A DNA stretch of 41,774 nt from Anaerolineales bacterium UBA2029 (GCA_002332795.1 DDBP01000283.1:1-41774); one strand, 5' to 3'. Positions 1 through 7,958 are shown, counted from the first letter of the stretch. The notes: generated by a model not told the origin, from the letters alone. Numbers and translations are program-made.

Positions 1-106
1 AAGTTCATAACAGCCTCTAGGACGGCTTTTCCCCGTTGCCTGAAGCCGCGTTTTGTGGTTAGATTGCGCCTGTTTGCGCGGCAAGGGAACTCCCTGGCGA
101 CTCTCT

Positions 107-1660
107 ATGAGCTACACCTGGCTTGACTGGCTGCTCTCCCTGGCCCCTATGCTGGTGGTGCTGGGGTTGATGATCGTGCGTGGCTGGAACGCAGGGCGCG
201 CGGGCCTGGCCGGCTGGCTGCTGACCCTGCTGCTGGCGGCCTGGCGCTTCGAGACTGGCGGAGCGGCGCTCGGCTACGCACAGATCAAGGCGGTGCTGCT
301 GACGGTAGATGTCTCGGTCATTGTGTGGGCGGCGCTGCTGCTCTATTACGTCGTGGATCGGGCAGGGGCACTGCAGGTGATCGCCCTGGCGCTGTCCCGC
401 CTCACTGCCGACCGCCTGACACAGGTCTTGCTGCTGGGGTGGGTCTTCGCTTCCTTCCTGCAGGGCGTGGGCGGCTTCGGCGTGCCAGTAGCCATCGTCG
501 CGCCGCTGCTGATCGGCATGGGTGTGCCGGAGGTCGCCGCGGCGGTGATCCCGGCCATCGGGCACGGCTGGGCAGTCTCCTTTGGGTCGCTGGCGGCGTC
601 GTTCGTCATGCTGGTCAACGTGACCGGTCTCTCTGGCGAGCGGCTCGCCCCGGCAGCGGCGACCATGCTCGGCCTGCTCAGCTACGCCAGCGGCTTGATG
701 GGCGCGCACACGCTGGAGGGCTGGCGCGGCGTGCGGCGCGCGCTGCCCTATGTGCTGGTCACGGGGACGGTAATGGGCCTGGCGCAGTATGCGCTGGCCG
801 TCAGCGGGCTGTGGACGCTCGGAGCCATTGGCGGCGGGCTGGCCGGACTGGCCGTCTCGGTAATCTGGGTGCGGCTGCGCTCCGATCACGCCGATCCGCC
901 CGCCGATCCTTCGCCGAATGGTCGTCCGCTGCCTTCGATCCCGTTGGCGCTGGCGAGCTACGCCGTGCTGATTGCCCTGGCGCTGAGTTTGCGCGGCATA
1001 GCCCCTGTCAAAGAGTACCTGGGGCAATGGGCGGTAGCCGTAGACATCCCCGGCACGACGACCGGTCGCGGCTGGACAGTCGCGCCAGAGGAAGACGCCG
1101 GTTTTGGCATTCCTGGGCACCCCGGCCTGATCATCGTCTACAGCAGTCTGCTGGCCTACGCGCTCTACGCGCGGCGCGGCTTCTACCCGCGGGGAGCGGC
1201 CCGCGACATCCTGCAGCAATCCGGCGGGCGGGCGGTCAAGTCGGCAGTGGGCGTGTTCATGATGGTCGCCATCGCGGCCACCATGGAGCGCGCGGGCATG
1301 GTCGAAGTGCTGGCGCGGGGCATGAGTGACGCCGTCCCTAGCGATCTGTACCCCTTCCTGGCTCCGCTGATCGGCGCATTGGGCGCGTTCGTCACCGGCA
1401 GTAACGTCAACAGCAACGCCGTCTTCGGCGTATTGCAGCGCGACACCGCCGCCATGCTGGGCCTGTCGGTGACCGTCATCCTCGGCGCACAGACCGCCGC
1501 CGCTGCGGTGATCAGCGTCATGTCCCCCGCCAAGGTGACGGTAGGCTGCAGCACCGTCGGCGCGAGCGAGGGAGAGGTGATGCGCCGTCTGCTCGGCTAC
1601 GGCGCGGTGACAGTGCTGATCGTCGGCGCGATGGCCTGGTTTGCGCTGAAGCTGGGCTGA
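107..1660 (+). CDS. L-lactate permease-like transporter (LctP family)
   Basis: Integral membrane carrier of about 517 residues, close to the usual LctP length of about 550. The family imports L-lactate, D-lactate or glycolate with protons. Almost the whole protein is hydrophobic, consistent with 12-14 helices. The family-typical GGFGVPVAI segment lies near residue 121, and there is a conserved-looking GSNVNSNAVFG stretch in the C-terminal half. The ATG at 107 is preferred over the upstream in-frame ATG at 53, because residues before it are charged and unrelated to the family. No strong Shine-Dalgarno site is visible. The stop lies only 20 bases from the convergent TIR gene. Substrate specificity cannot be read from the sequence. 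No lactate dehydrogenase or lutABC genes are next to it. Confidence 0.82.
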   Translation: MSYTWLDWLLSLAPMLVVLGLMIVRGWNAGRAGLAGWLLTLLLAAWRFETGGAALGYAQIKAVLLTVDVSVIVWAALLLYYVVDRAGALQVIALALSRLTADRLTQVLLLGWVFASFLQGVGGFGVPVAIVAPLLIGMGVPEVAAAVIPAIGHGWAVSFGSLAASFVMLVNVTGLSGERLAPAAATMLGLLSYASGLMGAHTLEGWRGVRRALPYVLVTGTVMGLAQYALAVSGLWTLGAIGGGLAGLAVSVIWVRLRSDHADPPADPSPNGRPLPSIPLALASYAVLIALALSLRGIAPVKEYLGQWAVAVDIPGTTTGRGWTVAPEEDAGFGIPGHPGLIIVYSSLLAYALYARRGFYPRGAARDILQQSGGRAVKSAVGVFMMVAIAATMERAGMVEVLARGMSDAVPSDLYPFLAPLIGALGAFVTGSNVNSNAVFGVLQRDTAAMLGLSVTVILGAQTAAAAVISVMSPAKVTVGCSTVGASEGEVMRRLLGYGAVTVLIVGAMAWFALKLG

Positions 1661-1680
1661 GGGAGAAACCGCAGGACGTT

Positions 1681-2592
1681 TCAGCGAGCGATCAGATAGA
1701 CGATCCCGAAGATGACCAGCCAGAAGACAACGATCGCCCCCCAGGAGACAAGAACGGCCCGCCGCGCCTGCTGCTCGACCGGCTTGAGAATACCTTCAAG
1801 CTGACCAGTCACCAGGTAGCGGTAGAGCGCCGCCGCCTCGCGATCGAGGGTGCGGTAGTGGGCAGGAAACCAGTGGAAGACCTGCATCCGCGCCATGCGG
1901 TAATACACCGCCAGTTCTCCCGACCGCCGCTTGATGGTGATGGTGTGTTCGGCGCGGCGCGGATCGAATAGCCGGTAGCGCCGCAACCGCCGCCCGCGCA
2001 CCTGCTTGTTGGTGGCCCGCTCCAGCTCGAAGTTGGCCTGCACCAGAAAAGCGGGCAGGCGTGTCTGCAATTCTTCCGCCGTCAGAATGATTGGCAGGGT
2101 GTAGTTGATGCGCAGGCGGTCTTCGCGCCAGCACCGCTCGGCGGGCAGGCTCAGCGGCAACAAGTCCTGCTTGGCGACCGGCGGGGGGTGCTCGATAGTC
2201 AGCGGACGGGTCGGCGCATGGCTGCGTTTGAGCCGCCGTACCAGTTCCTCGAACCCTGGCAGAAACTGCCCCTCGAAGTCCACCACCGGGTAATTCGCCA
2301 GCGCATCGGGCACGGTGCAGCGGTCGCAGGTCACCACGATCACCCTGGCGTCGCCCTGCAACACGGAGGCCCAATGCGGTTCGCCGTCGGGCGCGCTGCT
2401 GTGCGACGACAGCACGATCACGATATGTGAGGCGTCGGCCAGACCGTCGCTCGCGTCCGGCACAGGCTCATCGCGGCGCAACGCTGGATCGGGCACCGGC
2501 CAGACGACCATCCCCCGCTGTTCCAACTGCACGGCGAGGTGATGCGCGAATTTGTGGTCGGAGGGTGCGTAGTGCACCAGGATGTGCGGCAT
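1681..2592 (-). CDS. TIR-like domain protein with C-terminal membrane anchor
   Basis: A 303-residue protein. Residues 1-120 look like a TIR domain: the start is HILVHYAPSDHKFAHHLAVQL, compare I-F-I-S-Y-S-x-x-D, followed by a VVWPVPD strand and an IVIVLSSHS strand. Residues of about 279-303 form one hydrophobic helix, so the protein is probably tail-anchored with TIR in the cytosol. The middle region, about 145-270, is rich in Arg and Tyr and I do not recognise it. At the place where NADase TIR domains carry the catalytic Glu (S-x-x-x-x-x-E or W-x-x-x-E), this protein reads PHWASVLQ with no Glu, so it may be a binding rather than an enzymatic TIR. The start at 2592 has an AGGTGA site 4 bases upstream. 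It diverges from recA. A role in signalling or defence is a guess. Confidence 0.65.
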   Translation of the reverse strand: MPHILVHYAPSDHKFAHHLAVQLEQRGMVVWPVPDPALRRDEPVPDASDGLADASHIVIVLSSHSSAPDGEPHWASVLQGDARVIVVTCDRCTVPDALANYPVVDFEGQFLPGFEELVRRLKRSHAPTRPLTIEHPPPVAKQDLLPLSLPAERCWREDRLRINYTLPIILTAEELQTRLPAFLVQANFELERATNKQVRGRRLRRYRLFDPRRAEHTITIKRRSGELAVYYRMARMQVFHWFPAHYRTLDREAAALYRYLVTGQLEGILKPVEQQARRAVLVSWGAIVVFWLVIFGIVYLIAR

Positions 2593-2686
2593 GTCTCACC
2601 TGACGGAAGGCTGTGCAGGCCACGCTCGTATTCTACGCGGTCGCGCGCCTTCCGGCAATGCGGAATGGAGAGTCGGACAACAAGCT

Positions 2687-2716
2687 CTGGCAAACTCTTC
2701 TCAGGCCATGTAGACT
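2687..2716 (+). promoter_or_regulatory. possible recA promoter
   Basis: CTGGCA at 2687-2692, an 18-base spacer and TAGACT at 2711-2716, each matching 4 of 6 consensus bases, about 50 bases before the recA start. I saw no clear LexA-type palindrome around it. The match is modest. Confidence 0.3.
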
Positions 2717-2765
2717 CAGGAAACAAACCGGCTTGCACGAGCAACGATCACGGGGGCGATGCGGC

Positions 2766-3785
2766 ATGATTGACAAGGGGCGCGAGAAAGCGTTGGAGGC
2801 GGCGCTGTCTGACCTCGCCAAGCGCTATGGAGACGGGGTGATCGTCCGCCTGGGCGACGCTGCTCACCTGCAGGTAGATGCCATCCCGACAGGGTCGCTG
2901 GCGGTAGACATTGCGCTGGGAGTGGGGGGTATCCCACGCGGGCGGGTTACCGAAATCTACGGCCCCGAAAGCTCCGGCAAGACCACACTCTGCCTGCACA
3001 CCATCGCCGAAGCGCAGCGACGCGGCGGCATTTGCGCCTTCATTGACATGGAGCATGCCCTCGATCCGGCCTATGCCGCGCGGATCGGCGTGGATGTGGA
3101 CAATCTGTACATCTCGCAGCCCGACACTGCTGAACAGGCCCTGGAGATCGCCGAGGCGCTGGTGCGCAGCGGCGCGCTGGATGTGGTCGTGCTGGACAGT
3201 GTGGCCGCGCTGGTGCCTCGCGCCGAACTCGAAGGCGAGATGGGCGACAGTCACGTGGGGTTGCAGGCGCGGCTGATGAGTCAGGCGCTGCGCAAGCTCG
3301 CTGGCGCGATCAAGCAATCCAACACCTGCATGATCTTCACCAATCAACTGCGCGAGAAGGTCGGCGTGATGTTCGGCAATCCGGAGACGACTACCGGCGG
3401 ACGCGCGCTCAAGTTCTATGCCAGCGTGCGAATAGACATCCGGCGCGTCCAGGCGATCAAGGCGGGCGGCGAGACAGTGGGCAACCGCACGCGCGTGCGC
3501 ATCACCAAGAACAAGGTCGCTCCGCCCTTCCGCGAGGCCGAGTTCGACATCATGTTCAACGAGGGCATCAGCAAGGTGGGCGACATCCTCGACATCGCCA
3601 CCGAGCTGGGCGTGATCGAGAAGCGTGGTGCCTTCTACCGTTACCAGGAAGAAGCACTGGGACAGGGTCGCGAGAACGCCAAGCAATATCTGCGCGAGAA
3701 CCCCCGGCTGGCCATGCGCCTGGAGAACATCATCCGCGAAGAGTACGGCCTGCCGCCGATCTACGAAGAGCCACAGCAAGAGTGA
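2766..3785 (+). CDS. recA: Recombinase RecA
   Basis: ATP-dependent strand-exchange protein for homologous recombination and SOS induction, cytosolic. It has 339 residues, the normal bacterial length. Visible marks are the Walker A motif GPESSGKTT at 66-74, a VVVLDSVAALVP Walker B strand, MSQALRKLAGAIKQSNT, the loop and strand FTNQLREKVGVMFGNPETTTGG, and RVRITKNKVAPPF. The ATG at 2766 gives the standard N-terminus (DKGREKALEAALSDLAKRYG). The longer upstream reading frame from 2613 adds 51 non-homologous residues. The usual partner recX is not adjacent. A secreted-protein gene follows 19 bases downstream with its own ribosome site. Confidence 0.97.
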   Translation: MIDKGREKALEAALSDLAKRYGDGVIVRLGDAAHLQVDAIPTGSLAVDIALGVGGIPRGRVTEIYGPESSGKTTLCLHTIAEAQRRGGICAFIDMEHALDPAYAARIGVDVDNLYISQPDTAEQALEIAEALVRSGALDVVVLDSVAALVPRAELEGEMGDSHVGLQARLMSQALRKLAGAIKQSNTCMIFTNQLREKVGVMFGNPETTTGGRALKFYASVRIDIRRVQAIKAGGETVGNRTRVRITKNKVAPPFREAEFDIMFNEGISKVGDILDIATELGVIEKRGAFYRYQEEALGQGRENAKQYLRENPRLAMRLENIIREEYGLPPIYEEPQQE

Positions 3786-3804
3786 GCGCCCAGGAGACAC
3801 AGTG

Positions 3805-4473
3805 GTGTTGCGTGCATTGAACAAAAGACGGGCAACCTGGCCGTGCGCCCTGGCGCTGGCACTAATGCTCATGGCCCTGGGGAGCACGAGTGCTCCGCGC
3901 GCCGCCGCCCAGGCCGAAACCGGCGTGATCTGCGTGGCGACCTTCGCCGATCGCAACGCCAATGGCCTGCGCGACGAGGGGGAAGGGCCGCTGGCCGGGG
4001 TCAACGTCAACCTGAGCACTGGCGGCGCGATCATCGCCACGCACATCACCGAAGAGGGGGAGACCGAATACTGCTTCGAGCGGCTCTTGCGCGGCATCTA
4101 TACAATCACTTTCACCGAAAGCCCGCTCTACCGCATCACCACCCCCCGCGAAGGCACCTTCGCCCTGGACGCCGGGCAGCGCCTGACCATTGATGCCTTC
4201 GGCGCGTTCCCCATCGGGCCGGCGGGCCTGCGCGCCGAGATGATCGCGCAGGCTTCGGCGGCGCAACAGGACGAGCCGCTCGACACGTCCACGCGCCTGC
4301 TGCTGGCGACGGGCGGCGCGGCGGTGGTGATGATGTTCATGGTGGGCCTGGGCGCGGTGACGCTGGGCCTGCTGGACTGGCGGCGGCAGCGCCGTCAGCG
4401 GCGGCAACGTCAGCGCCGTCAGCCTGTGCCCCCACCCCCTACCGACTGGCTCCGCCCGCCGGGCTGGGCATAG
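3805..4473 (+). CDS. Secreted SdrD-B-like domain protein with C-terminal membrane helix
   Basis: About 222 residues. An N-terminal signal peptide (LALALMLMALGSTSAPRAAAQA) is followed by a prealbumin-like/SdrD B-type domain, residues of about 33-130. It opens with DRNANGLRDEGEGPLAGVNV, the typical calcium-loop pattern D-x-N-x-N-G-x-x-D-x-G-E. A hydrophobic helix near residue 172-195 comes next, then an Arg/Gln-rich tail (RRQRRQRRQRQRRQ) ending in prolines. The likely topology is extracytoplasmic domain, one membrane span and basic cytoplasmic tail. The GTG at 3805 is chosen because AGGAG at 3792-3796 lies 8 bases upstream; the adjacent GTG at 3802 is also possible. It sits 19 bases behind recA, perhaps only by read-through. 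The function is unknown; a surface adhesion or wall-associated role is an inference. Confidence 0.72.
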   Translation: MLRALNKRRATWPCALALALMLMALGSTSAPRAAAQAETGVICVATFADRNANGLRDEGEGPLAGVNVNLSTGGAIIATHITEEGETEYCFERLLRGIYTITFTESPLYRITTPREGTFALDAGQRLTIDAFGAFPIGPAGLRAEMIAQASAAQQDEPLDTSTRLLLATGGAAVVMMFMVGLGAVTLGLLDWRRQRRQRRQRQRRQPVPPPPTDWLRPPGWA

Positions 4474-4825
4474 GGGGCGCGCTGCGCTTTCCTCTGCGTC
4501 CGCTGCGTCTCCACGATTCAAAACCATCGTCCCAAGACACGGGCGCGCCTGAGAACAGTCAACAGTGCGCGCGCTTTGCGCCGCCGCCGGGCTATGGTAC
4601 AATTTCGTTAGCGAGGCTGTGCCGCCAGGGCGAGCCTGTCGCTTCACATTGGCCCATGATGCAGAGCGTGTCCGACGATCCTGCTGATTCTCCTTCTTCC
4701 AGAGGTCATTGTCCTGTGATATGCCTCCGGCCTGTGCCGCATCCGGCAGGCTGGTTATTGAGGTGCACGTCTCCGTGTGGCTGGGGACACCCCGATCTGT
4801 CAACAGGCAACAAAGGTGACTCTCG
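4474..4825 (+). other. gene-free stretch with promoter and long leader
   Basis: 352 bases without a convincing gene. The first about 100 bases carry a CTCTGCGTCCGCTGCGTCTC-like simple sequence. A promoter follows at 4576-4603. The remaining about 215 bases would be the 5' leader of the CBS-domain transporter. The leader contains small inverted repeats (GCCTG 4730-4734 with CAGGC 4747-4751; GTGT/ACAC near 4775-4790). I cannot match it to a known riboswitch by eye. Confidence 0.5.
4576..4603 (+). promoter_or_regulatory. sigma70-type promoter for the CBS transporter
   Basis: TTGCGC at 4576-4581, a 16-base spacer and TACAAT at 4598-4603, an AT-rich box standing out in GC-rich sequence. The start of transcription would be about 4610, giving a leader of about 215 bases before the GTG at 4826. 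Confidence 0.55.
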
Positions 4826-6175
4826 GTGGACGATAGCTTAAGCGGGGTGCTGGCGTTGAGCGGTATGATCCTGCTCAATGCCCTGCTGAAGTTGGGCTAT
4901 AGCGCCCTGATCAACGCCCACAAAGCCAGACTCAAAGACTGGGCAGACGAAGGCGATCCACGCGCCGCACGGGCTTTTGCCCTGGCCAACGACGCGACGC
5001 GCCTGCTGGCCTCGCAGCAACTGGTAGACCTGGCCCTGCGTTTCGGGATCGCGCTGGTGTCGGCGGTGGCGCTGGTACCGCCGGTGCGCGAGGCGCTGAT
5101 CGGCCAGAATTTCTCCGCACCCCTGGCCAGCGCCCTGGCCTATGGGGGTGTGCTGTTCGTGGTGGCGATCCTCACGCTGGTCTTGGGAGAAATGCTGCCG
5201 ACCAACATCGCGTTGGGCCACGCTGATGCGCTGTCCCTGCGCGTCGCCGGGCCGATCAACATCCTGGCTCATGTGCTGGCTCCGGCACTGCAACTGTTGC
5301 AGTGGATTAGCAACAAAGTGGCGCGCCCCTTCGTGGGACGCACGGCGCTGGGTACCATCACCGAAGAAGAGATCAAGTTGCTGGTGGATGCCGGCTCGGA
5401 AGGCGGGGCGATCGAAGACGAAGAGAAAGAGATGATCTACTCGATCTTCCAGTTCGGCGACACGCTGACCCGCGAAGTGATGGTGCCGCGCATTGACATG
5501 GTGGCCCTGGAGATCAACACGCCGCTGCGCGAGGCCCTCGATACCATCGTCGAGGCGGGGCATTCGCGCATCCCGGTCTACGAAGAGTCCATAGATCACA
5601 TTCGCGGCCTGCTGTATGCCAAAGATCTGCTGGCCCTGTGGCGCGACGGGGTACAGGATCGCCCGATCAAAGATCTGCTGCGTCCAGCGTACTTCGTGCC
5701 GGAATCCAAGAAGGCGGTAGACCTGTTGCAGGATATGCAGCAGCGCAAGGTGCACCTGGCGATCGTGGTGGACGAGTACGGCGGCACGGCAGGCCTGGTG
5801 ACCCTGGAAGACCTGATTGAGGAAATTGTCGGCGAGATACGCGACGAGTACGATTTCAACGAGGAAGAGGTCTATCAGCAGGTCGGCGAGCACGAGTACA
5901 TCGTGGACGCGGGCATTGACCTGGATGACTTCAACCGCTTGCTCGACGCAGACCTGCCCACCGACGACAGCGACACCCTGGGTGGCTACTTCTACAGCAA
6001 GCTGGGCAAGGTGCCGGTCGCCGGCGAAACCCTGACCGAGGACACGCTACACATGGAAGTGCTCAGCGTGGATGACAAGCGCATCCGCAAAATCCGCGTG
6101 GTGCGCACGCCGCGCGTCCGCGAAGCCGAAGAGCACGAAGACATCCGCGAAGAACCCGCCGCCGCACCCGATTGA
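4826..6175 (+). CDS. CNNM/HlyC-CorC family transporter with CBS pair
   Basis: A 449-residue membrane protein of the DUF21-CBS-CorC_HlyC family (CNNM, CorB/CorC, often called hemolysin-like), linked to Mg2+ or Co2+ export and Mg2+ homeostasis. Residues of about 1-175 form the DUF21 transmembrane domain with the VLGEMLPTNIAL helix. Residues of about 180-335 hold an acidic linker (ITEEEIKLLVDAGSEGGAIE) and the CBS pair with VMVPRIDMVALE, HSRIPVYEESIDHIRGLLY and VVDEYGGTAGLVTLEDLIEE. Residues of about 345-430 form the C-terminal CorC_HlyC domain (DAGIDLDDFNRLLDADLP). Translation starts at GTG 4826, fixed by AAGGTGA at 4813-4819. The usual P-E-x-x-G variant of the DUF21 Pro is seen as GEMLPTN. A monocistronic unit is likely: own promoter, structured end and convergent neighbour. 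Confidence 0.9.
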   Translation: MDDSLSGVLALSGMILLNALLKLGYSALINAHKARLKDWADEGDPRAARAFALANDATRLLASQQLVDLALRFGIALVSAVALVPPVREALIGQNFSAPLASALAYGGVLFVVAILTLVLGEMLPTNIALGHADALSLRVAGPINILAHVLAPALQLLQWISNKVARPFVGRTALGTITEEEIKLLVDAGSEGGAIEDEEKEMIYSIFQFGDTLTREVMVPRIDMVALEINTPLREALDTIVEAGHSRIPVYEESIDHIRGLLYAKDLLALWRDGVQDRPIKDLLRPAYFVPESKKAVDLLQDMQQRKVHLAIVVDEYGGTAGLVTLEDLIEEIVGEIRDEYDFNEEEVYQQVGEHEYIVDAGIDLDDFNRLLDADLPTDDSDTLGGYFYSKLGKVPVAGETLTEDTLHMEVLSVDDKRIRKIRVVRTPRVREAEEHEDIREEPAAAPD

Positions 6176-6198
6176 CGGGTAGCCCGGCGGACGCCGCT

Positions 6199-6244
6199 CG
6201 CCCTGACCGGTGCGCTGCGGCTGAGCGGTCAGCGCCGCAGGGCG
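6199..6244. terminator. structured bidirectional terminator candidate
   Basis: This lies between convergent genes. The outer stem CGCCCTG (6199-6205) pairs with CAGGGCG (6238-6244), with alternative inner pairings CTGACCG/CGGTCAG (6203-6209 with 6226-6232) and CTGCGGC/GCCGCAG. No T-run follows on either strand, so Rho-independent function is uncertain. Confidence 0.4.
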
Positions 6245-6246
6245 AA

Positions 6247-6999
6247 TCAGTCGGCAGGGGCGTTTTTCGCTTTTTCTTTCTCCTTCTTCTCTTCTTCTTT
6301 GCGCGACGCCAGCATACCATATTGCACCAGCACGCCCACCGCGAACAGGATCAGGATGATGATGTCGTTGGCCCCCAGCGCCAGCCCGCCGAAGAGCACC
6401 GCACCCGTGCTGGCGGTGATCAGCACAATGAACAGTTGAAAAAGGGCCAGCAACAGGATGCCGCCCAACACCCCGCCGAGCAGTAGCACCCACGTTTCCC
6501 AGTCAATGAGCGCGGCCAGCAGAATCGCGCCGTAGAAGGCGCCGATGGCGAACACGGCCAGCAGGTGCAGAAACCAGGCCAGGACGCCGCCCAGCCAGCC
6601 GCCGACCAGTAGCAGCAGAATTCCCAGCAGCCTGCCGCCTTCCTCTGCCCCGAAGCCGTAGCCCAGGATCGCCCCGACGATGAAGCCTCCCAGCATCACC
6701 GCGAACTTGTAGAGCGCGTAACCGGCGAAGAGCAGCAGGAAGCCGGCGACCCCTTGCGCAACGCGCATCAGCGTAGGGGACAGGCCGAACTCGTCGGGGG
6801 CCAGCCAGCGGTCGAATTTGTCCACCAGGGCGCGCACGACTCCTTTGTCGGATTCGGTCAGGTCGCGGCGGAAATCATCGAGCGTGTTGTTGCGGTCAAT
6901 GGTCGAGCAGCCAGAGAGCAGGCTACCCGCCAACAGCAGCGCCAACAACCACAGCAGGAATCGCGGATTGTGAATTGCGGACTGCGGATCGCCAGTCAT
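6247..6999 (-). CDS. Putative lipoprotein with multi-helix DUF4203-like membrane domain
   Basis: 250 residues. The N-terminus has a signal peptide with lipobox LLSGC (helix LLWLLALLLAGSLLSGC), followed by a 60-residue soluble stretch. Six or so glycine-rich hydrophobic helices (residues of about 85-235) resemble the DUF4203/TMEM198 fold, and the protein ends in a Lys/Glu-rich tail (KEEEKKEKEKAK). The start at 6999 is supported by AAGGGGG about 7 bases upstream. The first dozen residues (TGDPQSAIHNPRF) look translated from a simple intergenic-type repeat. A lipobox combined with a polytopic domain is unusual, so the first hydrophobic stretch may be an ordinary membrane helix with Cys by chance. 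The function is unknown. Confidence 0.65.
   Translation of the reverse strand: MTGDPQSAIHNPRFLLWLLALLLAGSLLSGCSTIDRNNTLDDFRRDLTESDKGVVRALVDKFDRWLAPDEFGLSPTLMRVAQGVAGFLLLFAGYALYKFAVMLGGFIVGAILGYGFGAEEGGRLLGILLLLVGGWLGGVLAWFLHLLAVFAIGAFYGAILLAALIDWETWVLLLGGVLGGILLLALFQLFIVLITASTGAVLFGGLALGANDIIILILFAVGVLVQYGMLASRKEEEKKEKEKAKNAPAD
6962..6991 (-). repeat. short direct repeat inside the lipoprotein start
   Basis: On the minus strand the unit ATCCGCAGTCCGCAATTCAC then AATCCGCG shows repeated A-T-C-C-G-C-A / A-A-T-(T/C)-C-R-C blocks of about 8 bases. It encodes DPQSAIHNPR at the N-terminus. Such runs are typical of intergenic junk repeats in some phyla. Confidence 0.45.
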
Positions 7000-7090
7000 G
7001 ATTGCCCCCTTCTGGAAACGTGTCTGTGAGCACAGTATACTCCCACTACCTTTTCGGCAGCGCACACCCTGTGTAAGAAGAGGAAAGAGA

Positions 7091-7756
7091 ATGACTCAGG
7101 CACACTTCGTACCACTGGAGTTTGTCGAGTATCCGGCAGAGGAGATGGCACGGCGCGCTGCGGAGTTCTGCTCTGAGATGCAGCGGCGGCGCTCAGTGCG
7201 GCATTTTTCCGACCGCCCCGTGCCGCGCGCGATCATCGAAGACTGTCTGCGCGTCGCCCACAGCGCCCCCAGCGGAGCCAACAAGCAGCCCTGGCATTTC
7301 GTCGTCGTTGGCGATCCAGAGACCAAGCGCCGCATTCGCGCCGCCGCTGAGGCCGAGGAACGCGCCTTCTACGAACACCGCGCCCCTCAGGCATGGCTCG
7401 ATGATCTGGCTCCGCTGGGCACTGGCCCCGACAAGCCTTTTCTGGAGACCGCGCCCTATCTGATCGCTATTTTCGCCCAGCGCTATGGCTTGCGCCCGGA
7501 CGGAGGCAGAGAGCAGCATTATTACGTGCAGGAATCGGTAGGAATTGCCACGGGGATGCTCATCGCCGCGCTGCACCATGCGGGCCTGGCCACGCTGACT
7601 CACACGCCCAGCCCGATGAACTTCCTGAGCGAGATTCTCGGTCGCCCACCCCACGAAAGACCCTACCTGCTGCTGATCACCGGCTACCCCGCGCCAGACG
7701 CCACCGTGCCCGCGCTGAGCAAGAAACCGCTGGAAGAAGTCGTCACGTTCATCTAG
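7091..7756 (+). CDS. Nitroreductase-fold flavoprotein, iodotyrosine-deiodinase-like
   Basis: A 221-residue FMN enzyme of the nitroreductase superfamily. RRRSVRHFSDRPV (32-44) and SAPSGANKQPWHFVVV (58-73) are FMN-binding elements. Features typical of iodotyrosine deiodinase (IYD) and its bacterial relatives are visible. Glu90, Tyr94 and Lys115 line up with the human Glu157/Tyr161/Lys182 triad that clamps the amino-acid part of halotyrosine. THTPSPMN (170-177) supplies the Thr near flavin N5, and the C-terminus ATVPALSKKPLEEVV matches the IYD ending. Expected chemistry is reductive dehalogenation of halotyrosines or related phenols. ATG 7091 is chosen for AGGAAAG just upstream, and the longer frame from 6998 is not homologous. 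The palindromic AGTATACT at 7034-7041 could serve as -10 box for this gene and the divergent lipoprotein. Confidence 0.82.
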   Translation: MTQAHFVPLEFVEYPAEEMARRAAEFCSEMQRRRSVRHFSDRPVPRAIIEDCLRVAHSAPSGANKQPWHFVVVGDPETKRRIRAAAEAEERAFYEHRAPQAWLDDLAPLGTGPDKPFLETAPYLIAIFAQRYGLRPDGGREQHYYVQESVGIATGMLIAALHHAGLATLTHTPSPMNFLSEILGRPPHERPYLLLITGYPAPDATVPALSKKPLEEVVTFI

Positions 7757-7779
7757 CAAAACGGGGCGCACAGACAAAT

Positions 7780-7795
7780 AGTGAATTATTTCACA
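7780..7795. promoter_or_regulatory. CRP/FNR-like binding site
   Basis: AGTGAATTATTTCACA matches the T-G-T-G-A-N6-T-C-A-C-A consensus at 9 of 10 fixed bases, within an AT-rich patch of a GC-rich intergenic region. Its centre lies about 80 bases before the predicted transcription start of the polysaccharide operon, a spacing compatible with class I activation. The regulator itself is not in the window. Confidence 0.45.
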
Positions 7796-7832
7796 AAATG
7801 ACACCTGTCAGCCGGGCAATGGACGAGCGTCA

Positions 7833-7861
7833 TTGTCCGCTACGCGGCAGCGCACTATAAT
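7833..7861 (+). promoter_or_regulatory. promoter of the polysaccharide operon
   Basis: TTGTCC at 7833-7838, a 17-base spacer and a perfect TATAAT at 7856-7861. Transcription would start near 7868, about 90 bases before the dehydrogenase start. Confidence 0.65.
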
Positions 7862-7958
7862 GGGCGCTTGCAACGATCGGACTGGCGGGTGGTATGGCCG
7901 TTCTTCACCCCTCTTCTGTCCCGTCACCTGAGCCTACCTGTACAGCGGATGTGGAGCC

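Noticed and set aside
2613..2765. Upstream extension of recA by 51 codons.
   Set aside because: The extra residues do not match RecA. The predicted promoter falls inside the extension, and the canonical N-terminus begins at 2766.
2593..2765. LexA/SOS box upstream of recA.
   Set aside because: I looked for a GAAC-N4-GTTC or CTGT-N8-ACAG type palindrome and saw none that is convincing.
4656..4841. A 61-codon frame in the leader of the CBS transporter.
   Set aside because: It has no Shine-Dalgarno site and overlaps the GTG start of the real gene in another frame. The composition is not protein-like.
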